The translations under genes and the position numbers were made by a program. The notes beneath the pieces are model-generated. The model had not been told where the DNA came from, searched no databases, and saw only the letters and a list, made by a program, of their open reading frames with translations. From CAYWTX01 sp964461295 (lineage in GTDB: Bacteria > Planctomycetota > Phycisphaerae > SM23-33): 12,995 nucleotides of DNA. Numbering within the stretch: the stretch's first letter is position 1; each line of letters starts with the position of its first letter. This document shows, in pieces, positions 8,001 to 12,995 of the stretch. The stretch spans positions 1-12,995 of the forward strand of contig CAYWTX010000184.1 in NCBI GenBank assembly GCA_964461295.1, in the 5' to 3' direction.

Positions 8001-9658
8001 CACGGGTCGGCGGCGATGGCGGAGATGCGGACGCCATACAGGCCGGCGGCGTCGGCGCGGCGCCGAAGGGCGTCGATGACGGCGGCGCTGGGGTCGATGG
8101 CGATCACGTGCATGCGGGTGGAGCGGGCGATCTGCTCGGCAAGGCCGCCATCGGTGAGGCCCAGGAGGAGGCAGTAACCGTCGGCAGCGCCGGCTGCGGC
8201 GAGGCAGTCGGCGGCGAGGGTGTTGGGGGGACGCGCGTCGTCGCGTCCGTTGTCTGGGTGGACGGCCACGACGCTGCGCGGCCCTCCAGTTGCCGCTTCC
8301 TCGCCGTAGCAGCGGACGGCGCCCGCGGCGGACACGACCACCAGTCGCCCGTCGGCGACCAGGGCGGCGACCGGCGCGGCGCCCACGTCCAACCGCCAGG
8401 CGACCGCGGGCGGCGGCAGCGGGCGGTCGACCGCCGGCTTGCCCGCTGCCGGAGGCGATGCAGCCGCGGCGATAATCGCCGCGCGGTCGGGCACGTTGAG
8501 GGCGACGACGGTGTTGCCGTCGGCGGCAAGGAGTTGGCGGCCGGCGCGCAGCAGCGGCTGCCCGGCGACGTCGGCCTCCCAGAAATGCCGGTTCCGCTTG
8601 GTTTTCACTTCGCTGCCGCCCGCGCCGTGATACACCGCGGCCGTCGGCTGGCCTGGCTCGACGGCCGCGATGGCGGGCTTGTTCAGCGGCGTGCGGACGG
8701 CCTGGTAGACGGCCGGCCATTCGGCCACGCCCTGCCAGGAGATGTCGGCCTTGACCGTGCCGGTGCGGGCATCGAACGCCTTGCCGCTGCTGAGGTACGC
8801 GTTGGGACCGAAGGCGATCACTCGCGAGTGCCCCTGCTTCTGCGTGTCGCCGTGGCGGAAGTGCAGCAGCTTGCCGTCGGCTCGGTCGATGCCGGCGGGC
8901 ACAGCCCGGCCGTTAGGAACCACAAGCACGCCGCCGGCCACCGCGAGATACCCCTGCGGGGCGATGCCCCCGAAGGCGGGGCTCTTGTGCGGCTGAACCG
9001 TGTACACCGCCCCGCTGTCGTCGTTGCACCAGAGCTCCTTGCCGCTTGCCGCGTCCAGGGCGTGAACGAACACGCCCATGAACGGCCAGATTCCGGCCGC
9101 GAAGTACACCACGCCGTCGGCGACGAGGGGTCCGCCGCGGGCGGTCCAGAGGGACACCAGCCGCCCGTTGCCGAGCACCAGGCGCCCGTCGGGCCCGCCG
9201 CGGAACTTCCACCGTGGCGAGCCGCTGGCGGCGTCCAGGCAGTACAGCCAGCCGTCGTCGGAGGCGACGAACAGCCGCCAGGCGCCGTCGGGGGCTTTCC
9301 ACGCCGCCGGCGCGAAGCGGACGGGCCCGTCGGCGTGGAACCGCCACTTCTCGCCGGCCGTGGCGAGGTCGTATGCCGTGACCGAGTCGTTGCGGCTGGA
9401 GGCGATGAACAACATGCCGCCGGCGGCGATGGGCTGGTAGGCGTCGTCGAAGGCGGAGCGCGGTTCGCCCGGCCAGGCCGGCTCCAGCGGCGGCAGTTGC
9501 AGCGTCCACAGGAGGCGCAGGCCGGCGGGCAACGTTTCGGCGGTGATGGCCGAGCGGGCCGCGTCGGCTCGCCAGGCGGGCCAGTCGGCGGCATGTGCGG
9601 GCGCGGGGGCCGCGAGGGCGGCGAAGAGAAACAGGGCTGGCAAACCAGTTCGGGGCAT
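5027..9658 (-). CDS. Giant exported PQQ-type beta-propeller protein with a methyltransferase-like insert and malectin-like C-terminus
   Basis: The 1543-residue product starts at the ATG at 9658-9656, giving a signal peptide (MPRTG, a hydrophobic core, cleavage after AHA at residue 23) before ADWPAWR. Blades with PQQ-type patterns follow (LYCLDAASGSPRWKF, VHALDAASGKELW) to about residue 450. Residues about 478-655 resemble a class I methyltransferase: GYCLLLGLTDGGLAEQ near 494-509, HVIAIDPSAAVIDALRRR, then LRPYGG. A second propeller set begins at GTWTGQYGDAGNT near 658. A helical insert spans about 820-1010, and further blades follow. A Cys cluster (C1229, C1267, C1287, C1289) lies in YGCG, RSGCTSN and YTCRCSY. 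The end, about 1316-1543, is malectin-like (YTISLHFAEPG, GERVFSVAIEG), split by a repeat-encoded linker. The domain order matches a planctomycete family of unknown function. No strong Shine-Dalgarno site is visible. It converges with the glycosidase and diverges from thiS. Confidence 0.85.
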   Translation of the reverse strand: MPRTGLPALFLFAALAAPAPAHAADWPAWRADAARSAITAETLPAGLRLLWTLQLPPLEPAWPGEPRSAFDDAYQPIAAGGMLFIASSRNDSVTAYDLATAGEKWRFHADGPVRFAPAAWKAPDGAWRLFVASDDGWLYCLDAASGSPRWKFRGGPDGRLVLGNGRLVSLWTARGGPLVADGVVYFAAGIWPFMGVFVHALDAASGKELWCNDDSGAVYTVQPHKSPAFGGIAPQGYLAVAGGVLVVPNGRAVPAGIDRADGKLLHFRHGDTQKQGHSRVIAFGPNAYLSSGKAFDARTGTVKADISWQGVAEWPAVYQAVRTPLNKPAIAAVEPGQPTAAVYHGAGGSEVKTKRNRHFWEADVAGQPLLRAGRQLLAADGNTVVALNVPDRAAIIAAAASPPAAGKPAVDRPLPPPAVAWRLDVGAAPVAALVADGRLVVVSAAGAVRCYGEEAATGGPRSVVAVHPDNGRDDARPPNTLAADCLAAAGAADGYCLLLGLTDGGLAEQIARSTRMHVIAIDPSAAVIDALRRRADAAGLYGVRISAIAADPCSVALPKYLASLIVSERPAAVAPAAERLYESLRPYGGAMCLALGEADADSFVARLRKADLPNAELTQPRRAAAPGSGKATANTGATADAASLCILRRAGALPGAGTWTGQYGDAGNTLVSPDDRVRLPLGLLWFAAPDSASLLPRHGHGPPEQVLGGRLFIEGPDLLRAVDVYTGRRLWQRELPGVGRFYNSTAHVPGANVLGTNFLATPQGVYVVRGDRCLLLDAATGGTVRELTMRSAGGNSGALLGWSYISACDTALIAGLSPMEFETPEVEHSELIRVWWDAEAGKHVSDGPSKAVETLAPAVRRWTNFQRIEDAAPLELPSPAVEDDTPGMPEHFRASVKDAYFVAANFNKMLRHRDVAAKLPPAVLASARNASMVARAKSEDWNRKLLDTAEKLAQTPPELAQLPRTAAMIEQEIRDRVAASGVPDGQADPVLAMLNRELLEWCYGELPRKPRPRPGQWTHSLTASREIAVLDRLDGKPLWRRQAQHAFKHNAIAAGGGIVFAVDRLPEPVVQRLLFRGEKLPPATLLAIDLRTGSVLWQTRQDVFGTWLGYSSERDVLLQAARPSRDMLREETGGRLVAYRGRTGQVLWDRPVDYGGPCILHGLTIITQGTVKRTTAADPPPRPSTTSAPAVYPPTQAGALDLLTGQPVTRPHPLTGEAIGWTFARNYGCGTAIASRHLLTFRSAAAGFFDLDNLSGTGNWGGFRSGCTSNLIAADGVLNAPDYTYTCRCSYQIQASLALVHMPGEDNWTFQNFDRGKGPIRRLGINLGAPGDRMADNGTLWLEWPGEGGPSPRLLVTVKGADANGPTYFRRHTSAVAWHGRPARVSREHLAPAVPADAKTSTGATPGTTTAETDAPPPDAGLPWVAASGAEGIAELTVPLGSASVAPSLGDAAVPAGTYTISLHFAEPGAAAAGERVFSVAIEGKVVLKDFDIAAAAGGPLRPVVRTLKGLKVDDLLEITLTAAPGCKIPRPVLCGVEVVKED
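5396..5530 (-). repeat. Palindromic repeat insert of 135 bp inside the propeller gene
   Basis: The stretch encodes about 45 Pro-, Ala- and Thr-rich residues between FRRHTSAV and LPWVAASGAEG, which are normally close together in this protein family as I know it. It holds three short hairpins: 5441-5445/5449-5453, TGCCG/CGGCA in 5471-5483, and CACGGGCG/CGCCCGTG (5506-5513/5517-5524, loop GGA on the plus strand). The last belongs to the same 24-nt hairpin family as the two units at 4762-4785 and 4787-4810. The length is a multiple of three, so the frame is kept. Confidence 0.7.
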
Positions 9659-9697
9659 TCGCGTACTCGCTGAAACAGGACCTCGGTTCCACCGGCG

Positions 9698-9727
9698 ATT
9701 GTAGTTGAAACGGTCTGGAGAAGGTAA
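9698..9727 (-). promoter_or_regulatory. Candidate promoter for the propeller gene
   Basis: On the minus strand, TACAAT (9703-9698) is a good -10 match, five of six. The -35 candidate TTACCT (9727-9722) matches only three of six at a spacing of 18. Transcription would start about 33 bases before the ATG. Confidence 0.35.
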
Positions 9728-9775
9728 CGTACCTGTCGGACCGCCCCGACGAGCGCAACCGGTGGGCCTGGCCGG

Positions 9776-9792
9776 GGGCGACCGAATCGCCC
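9776..9792. other. Small hairpin in the divergent spacer
   Basis: GGGCGA (9776-9781) pairs with TCGCCC (9787-9792) around CCGAA. It lies upstream of the predicted thiS -35 box, so it is not in the thiS leader. In this GC-rich spacer it may be chance, or an operator-like site. Confidence 0.25.
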
Positions 9793-9818
9793 GTGGCTTG
9801 GGCCGGGCCCATGGTTCC

Positions 9819-9847
9819 TTGCCGTCGCGCCATCGAAGGCCTACAAT
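9819..9847 (+). promoter_or_regulatory. Predicted sigma-70-type promoter for thiS-thiG
   Basis: TTGCCG (9819-9824, four of six) and TACAAT (9842-9847, five of six) are separated by exactly 17 bases. The start would be near 9854, giving a leader of only about 15 bases with the ribosome binding site GGGAG (9860-9864). Such a short leader leaves no room for a TPP riboswitch, and none was recognised in 9659-9869. Confidence 0.5.
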
Positions 9848-9869
9848 CACCCTCTGCACGGGAGCACCG

Positions 9870-10070
9870 ATGCGCGTACAGGTGAACGGAGAACCCAAAG
9901 ACCTCGCCGGGCCGATGACCGTCGCCGGGCTGCTGGAGACGCTGGCGCTGCACCCGCGCCGCGTGGCCGTCGAGCGGAACAAGCAGCTCGTGCCTCGGGC
10001 GCGGTTCGCCGAGACCGCCCTCGCCGAGGGCGACTGCCTGGAAATCGTGACGCTGGTGGGGGGAGGATAG
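9870..10070 (+). CDS. thiS: Sulfur carrier protein ThiS
   Basis: The 66-residue product is the ubiquitin-like sulfur carrier of thiamine thiazole synthesis. In the known pathway its C-terminal glycine is adenylated by ThiF, converted to a thiocarboxylate, and the sulfur is passed to the ring built by ThiG. The sequence shows the usual size, a beta-grasp pattern (MRVQVNGEP at the start, TVAGLLETL helix, VAVERNKQLVPR, EGDCLEIVTLVGGG at the end) and the required C-terminal Gly-Gly, here as GGG. The ATG at 9870 is preceded by GGGAG at six bases; longer in-frame readings would run through the predicted promoter. thiG follows 54 bases later. No thiF, thiO, thiH or thiE is in the window. The call is secure. 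Confidence 0.93.
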   Translation: MRVQVNGEPKDLAGPMTVAGLLETLALHPRRVAVERNKQLVPRARFAETALAEGDCLEIVTLVGGG

Positions 10071-10085
10071 GACGAACGGATGGAC

Positions 10086-10112
10086 CGCAAAGGACGCAAG
10101 GGACGCGGGGAA
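10086..10112 (-). repeat. Nonamer tandem repeat between thiS and thiG
   Basis: Three near-copies on the plus strand, CGCAAAGGA, CGCAAGGGA and CGCGGGGAA, have a nine-base period. Read on the minus strand they end in TTTGCGGTCCATCC, very close to the repeat in the glycosidase start (TCTGTGGTCATCC). The repeat fills half of the 54-base gap between the two genes, just ahead of the thiG start. Confidence 0.65.
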
Positions 10113-10124
10113 GAGTAGAAAGCG

Positions 10125-10934
10125 ATGATGGACGCAATGAAGATCGCGGGGTTCGAAATCCGCAGCCGCCTGTTCGTCGGCACGGGCAAGTACGCCACGT
10201 TCGAGTTGATGCGCGATGCCTTGGCCGCCAGCGGCTGCGAGATCGTCACCGTCGCCGTCCGCCGCGAACGGCTGGTCGACAAGGCCGGGCGCAACATCCT
10301 GGACTTCCTGGACGGCGACAGGTACACGCTGTTGCCCAACACGGCCGGGTGCTTCAGCGCCGAGGACGCCATCCGCACGGCCCGGCTGGGGCGCGAGTTG
10401 CTGGAAGGCCTGGGCAACCGCGGCGCGGCGTGGGTGAAGCTCGAGGTGCTGGGCGACCGCAAGACGTTGTTGCCCGACCCCGTCGGCTCGCTGGAGGCCC
10501 TGAAGGTCCTCAAGGCCGAGGGATTCATCGTGCTGTGCTACACCTCCGACGACCCCATCATGGCGATGCGGCTGAAGGAGGCCGGGGCCGACAGCGTCAT
10601 GCCGGCCGGCAGCCCCATCGGCTCGGGCCAGGGGATCCTCAACCCGTGGAACATCCGGATCATCCTCCAGGAGCTGAAGGCCGGCGACCCGTCGTTCCCG
10701 GTCATCGTGGACGCCGGCGTCGGCACGGCCAGCGACGTGACGGGGGCGATGGAACTCGGCGCCGACGGCGTGCTGCTCAACACGGGCATCGCGGGCGCCA
10801 GGGACCCGGTGAAGATGGCCCACGCGATGCGGATGGCGCTGGAGAGCGGGCTCCTGGCGTACCAGGCGGGAAGGATTCCGAGGAAACTGTACGCGACGGC
10901 GTCTTCGCCGCTGGAGGGCGTGATCGGCGCGTAG
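10125..10934 (+). CDS. thiG: Thiazole synthase ThiG
   Basis: The 269-residue product is a TIM-barrel thiazole synthase. It joins 1-deoxy-D-xylulose 5-phosphate, dehydroglycine and the ThiS thiocarboxylate to give the thiazole phosphate of thiamine. Visible marks are the N-terminal IAGFEIRSRLFVGTGKY, LLPNTAGCFSAEDA (68-81), WVKLEVLGD with the predicted Schiff-base lysine K105, and the phosphate-binding loops MPAGSPIGSGQGI and VDAGVGTASD, followed by LLNTGIAGARDP. The length is typical. Three start codons are possible (10125, 10128, 10137); 10125 is kept, although MKIAGFEIRSRL from 10137 is closer to the usual family start. No strong Shine-Dalgarno site is visible, which fits translation following thiS. 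The identification is secure; only the exact start is open. Confidence 0.95.
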   Translation: MMDAMKIAGFEIRSRLFVGTGKYATFELMRDALAASGCEIVTVAVRRERLVDKAGRNILDFLDGDRYTLLPNTAGCFSAEDAIRTARLGRELLEGLGNRGAAWVKLEVLGDRKTLLPDPVGSLEALKVLKAEGFIVLCYTSDDPIMAMRLKEAGADSVMPAGSPIGSGQGILNPWNIRIILQELKAGDPSFPVIVDAGVGTASDVTGAMELGADGVLLNTGIAGARDPVKMAHAMRMALESGLLAYQAGRIPRKLYATASSPLEGVIGA

Positions 10935-10965
10935 GGCGTTTTCGCCAACCGCAAGCGGCGCGCCG

Positions 10966-10997
10966 AACCAGGCGACTGAGCAACCAGGCAACCCAGT
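10966..10997. repeat. Octamer-phased repeat at the start of the membrane protein gene
   Basis: AACCAGGC occurs at 10966-10973 and again at 10982-10989, separated by GACTGAGC and followed by AACCCAGT, so the stretch is phased in eight-base units. On the minus strand it reads GCCTGGTT, GCTCAGTC, GCCTGGTT. It overlaps the GTG start candidate at 10996. Confidence 0.5.
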
Positions 10998-11469
10998 GAC
11001 CTCCGAACGCGACAACCCGATGGAGTTCCGCACCAAGGTGTGCATCTGGACCATCCTGGCCGGTCTGCTCAACTTCCTCGCGTACGTGATGCTCTATTGG
11101 TTCTTCGGGGGCGAGGCGGTCAACGGGCACGTCGAGCAGACGGGGCACCACCTGCGGTACTTCCTCCAGAGCGGCCAGGAGGTGTCGCGGGCCGCGTTCA
11201 TCTACAGCGGCATCCACTCCATCAGCATCGCCCCCACCGTGGGGGCCGTCATGCTCGCCATGCTCACGCTGGCTCGCGACCGCGTGATCGGTTCGATGCG
11301 CCGCACCATCGTCCGCGGGCGAACCATGCTCACGATCCTGGCGGCGATCATCACGTTGATCGTAATCGTCTGGACGGTGTGGTTCATCTTGCAGTTCACC
11401 AACCGGCTGAACCACCCCCGGCCGGCGGCGACGACGGTCCCGGCGCCGGGGGTTCTGCCGGGGCGGTAG
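10996..11469 (+). CDS. Small hypothetical membrane protein, three predicted helices
   Basis: No family is recognised. The 157-residue product has three hydrophobic stretches, at about 15-37, 72-92 and 111-133, so it is probably an inner membrane protein. A hydrophilic loop with two adjacent His (H51, H52) lies between the first two, and a basic loop (RDRVIGSMRRTIVRGR) between the last two. The tail is Pro-rich. The GTG at 10996 lies at the edge of an octamer repeat and has no Shine-Dalgarno site; the ATG at 11020 (MEFRTKV) is an equally possible start and would drop only eight polar residues. It lies 61 bases after thiG on the same strand and could be read through from it, but nothing links it to thiamine. 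No known thiamine transporter pattern was recognised. Confidence 0.65.
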   Translation: MTSERDNPMEFRTKVCIWTILAGLLNFLAYVMLYWFFGGEAVNGHVEQTGHHLRYFLQSGQEVSRAAFIYSGIHSISIAPTVGAVMLAMLTLARDRVIGSMRRTIVRGRTMLTILAAIITLIVIVWTVWFILQFTNRLNHPRPAATTVPAPGVLPGR

Positions 11470-11480
11470 AGGTCGGCCCG

Positions 11481-11585
11481 GAAGGGGCGAGCAGGATTCA
11501 GGCGGTGGGCCAAGCCCCCGGCAGACGATGGAGGAAGCCGGAAGCCCTGAAGGGGCGACGGAAAGCCTCCCGCGTGGGCCAAGCC
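11481..11585. repeat. Two-copy imperfect direct repeat in a spacer
   Basis: GAAGGGGCGA occurs at 11481-11490 and 11549-11558, and GTGGGCCAAGCC at 11505-11516 and 11574-11585. Each copy is thus 36-37 bases with conserved ends and a variable middle, and the copies are 68-69 bases apart. Short hairpins are included, such as GGGC/GCCC at 11507-11517 and GCCC/GGGC around 11544-11556. The repeat occupies the spacer between the membrane protein and the lipoprotein genes; the rest of 11470-11664 holds no recognised signal. Confidence 0.75.
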
Positions 11586-11664
11586 GCGAGTCTCGATTCC
11601 CATACAAACTCCCAGGCAAACAACTTGCTACACCCAGGCGGAGCGAAGGGATAGACTTGGGCGA

Positions 11665-12885
11665 ATGAAACCGGTTCAAGCCAGGCCGATGGGGTGGGCG
11701 TCGTACTCGGCGCTCGTGCTGGGCGCGATGTTGCCGGCGTCGTGCGGGTACACCGGCCTGGGCGGTTCCAGCCAGGAGCCGCCCGGCATGACCGGCGGGC
11801 CCGTCGAGACGGTGAGGAGCGACGAGTACGCCGACCGCGCGTTCGCCGAGTCGTACGACAAACTCGGCGAGGTGCTCGACCGCCAGCGAAGGCACGAGGC
11901 GCTGCCCGATTCCGACCCCCTCGGCGGTGAAACCAAACCCTCCAACCAGCGAAGGATCAGCCAGCTCTTCGCCCAGATCCTCTCGACGCTCCAGGCGTCG
12001 CGCCTCGCCGCCCTGATCGACGAGCGCCAGGCCAACGAGCGGGCCATTCGCGCCGCCCAGACCGAGATCGCCGCGGCCGAGCAGGCCGCGCTCACCGCGC
12101 CGCCCACCGTGCCGTGGTATTCCACCGCGCGCAGCCAGCGGCACCATCGCGAGGCCGCCCAACGCGAGCAGAAGAAGATCGAGGCCCTCCATCGCCGGCA
12201 GGAGCAGATCGTCCTGGCGGTGCGGATCAGCCTTCGCTCGCAGGGCCGCGAACTGTCGCCCGACCAGTCGCGGTTCCTGCTCGACGACCCGGCCGCGCTG
12301 GAGGCGCTGCGCCTCAACGCGGCCCTGGTGAACGCCCGGCAGGTCGACTTGCGGCTGGCCGAACTGATCGCCCGCGCGGGCGGCAACACGTTCGTGGCGA
12401 GGCGGAACTTCCGCCTGCACATGGCCCTGCTGGAAGTGCTGCCCGAACCGTTGCGGCAGGCCCAGGGGCGCGTGGACGCGAACTACGCCCCGCCCGTGCG
12501 GAAGCTGCTGGCCGACAACGCGGCCAGGCGGGCGGAGTTGCAGCGGATGCTTCTGGCAGCCGATGCCGACGGGCGCAAGACGATCGAGGCCGATCTGCGG
12601 GCACAGGAGCTTGCCGACCAGGCCGCGCAGGCGTACCTGGCGTACCTGGCGGACTGGAGGCTGCGGGTGGCGCAGGCCCAGGACAGCCTGAAGCGCGGCC
12701 AGGCCGACGCCCAGAGAGCGCTCGACAGCCAGCGCACGGCTGAGACGCTGGCGGCGTTGGTGAAGTCGCCCGGGCAGGACCTGGCCGCGCTGGGGGCCAG
12801 TGTGCTGCCGGCGCCGCCGGCGACGGCGGAGCCCGAGGTGCGGCGGAAGCTCGAGGAGCTCTCGCGGCAGACCAAGGAGAAGTAG
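11665..12885 (+). CDS. Putative lipoprotein with long helical, coiled-coil-like body; function unknown
   Basis: I do not recognise a family. The 406-residue product has a short N-terminal signal-like segment (about 10-26) ending in LPASC, so C27 may be lipidated; the proline at -3 makes the lipobox imperfect. A Gly- and Pro-rich linker follows (about 28-48). From about 52 to 370 the protein is rich in Ala, Arg, Gln, Glu and Leu with few glycines, as in long helices or coiled coils, for example LIDERQANERAIRAAQ, QREQKKIEALHRRQEQ and QDSLKRGQADAQRALD. This loosely recalls helical-hairpin envelope proteins such as outer-membrane efflux proteins, but no motif supports that. The ATG at 11665 has only a distant GAAGGG (11645-11650), so M9 at 11689 is an alternative. 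The C-terminal 30 residues are Pro- and charge-rich. Confidence 0.7.
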   Translation: MKPVQARPMGWASYSALVLGAMLPASCGYTGLGGSSQEPPGMTGGPVETVRSDEYADRAFAESYDKLGEVLDRQRRHEALPDSDPLGGETKPSNQRRISQLFAQILSTLQASRLAALIDERQANERAIRAAQTEIAAAEQAALTAPPTVPWYSTARSQRHHREAAQREQKKIEALHRRQEQIVLAVRISLRSQGRELSPDQSRFLLDDPAALEALRLNAALVNARQVDLRLAELIARAGGNTFVARRNFRLHMALLEVLPEPLRQAQGRVDANYAPPVRKLLADNAARRAELQRMLLAADADGRKTIEADLRAQELADQAAQAYLAYLADWRLRVAQAQDSLKRGQADAQRALDSQRTAETLAALVKSPGQDLAALGASVLPAPPATAEPEVRRKLEELSRQTKEK

Positions 12886-12995
12886 CCGCGTTAAGGGCAA
12901 TACGGTTCAGTTAAGGAAAACAGGACGAAAAACGAGACTGTAGCGTCATCATTGCGGTTCCGAGACAGGTGGAGCACTGTTCTTCAGCCCAACGG
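12886..12995. other. Downstream spacer, no gene recognised
   Basis: The last 110 bases are less GC-rich than the gene before them. GTTAAGG occurs twice, at 12890-12896 and 12910-12916, separated by GCAATACGGTTCA. No open reading frame, clear promoter or terminator was recognised. It could be the edge of a repeat or mobile element that continues beyond the window, but nothing visible proves it. Confidence 0.3.

Noticed and set aside
4949..9673. A 1574-residue open frame on the plus strand opposite the propeller gene
   Set aside because: It is the antisense shadow of a GC-rich gene. Its product is Arg/Gly/Val/Ala-rich with no domain pattern, while the minus strand gives a signal peptide, PQQ blades and a malectin-like end.
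9659..9869. Possible TPP riboswitch upstream of thiS
   Set aside because: The conserved CUGAGA-type core was not found, and the predicted promoter leaves a leader of only about 15 bases.
9659..10528. Longer start for the propeller protein (up to 290 extra residues)
   Set aside because: The extension runs through thiS, the divergent promoters and part of thiG and would bury the signal peptide. The ATG at 9658 gives a proper export signal.
8913..11072. Long minus-strand frame across thiS and thiG
   Set aside because: It is opposite two securely identified genes and has no recognisable domain; GC-rich codon use explains it.

Overview
The window is GC-rich, with long genes on both strands. It looks like the chromosome of a planctomycete, probably of the Phycisphaerae type. 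This is an inference from gene content: a DUF4159 protein, a very large exported PQQ-type beta-propeller protein with a methyltransferase-like insert and a malectin-like end, a TrpB2-type synthase, and many short dispersed palindromic and tandem repeats in the spacers. No rRNA, tRNA, CRISPR array, transposase or phage gene was seen.

Layout. Bases 1-625 hold the 3' end of a DUF4159 gene (+). A spacer with a heptamer tandem repeat and a hairpin separates it from a convergent gene for an unrecognised 239-residue protein (752-1471, -). A divergent promoter region (1472-1644) leads to a two-gene + strand unit: TrpB2-like tryptophan synthase beta (1645-3033), then a GH63/MGH1-like glycosidase (3067-4725) 33 bases downstream. 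The spacer 4726-5026 has no convincing gene. It is packed with two adjacent inverted-repeat elements and lies between convergent genes. The giant exported propeller protein covers 5027-9658 (-). A divergent promoter region follows (9659-9869), then a thiamine thiazole pair, thiS (9870-10070) and thiG (10125-10934), then a small membrane protein (10996-11469), a repeat-bearing spacer, and a helical putative lipoprotein (11665-12885). The last 110 bases hold no recognisable gene.

How the genes relate. ThiS and ThiG act together: ThiS carries the sulfur on its C-terminal Gly-Gly and ThiG builds the thiazole ring. No TPP riboswitch was recognised upstream. TrpB2 and the glycosidase look co-transcribed but have no obvious metabolic link. 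The other genes appear to be independent units.

The most unusual signal is in the repeats, not in a protein system. A 24-nt hairpin unit (GTGGCAC, a stem, a 3-nt loop, the stem closing in TGTG) occurs three times at identical length with compensatory base-pair changes. Two copies face each other inside a larger 15-bp inverted repeat at 4730-4843. The third lies in a 135-bp, in-frame insert inside the propeller gene. Short-period tandem repeats of 7, 8 and 8-9 bp also sit at gene borders, and one appears to have become the N-terminus of the glycosidase.
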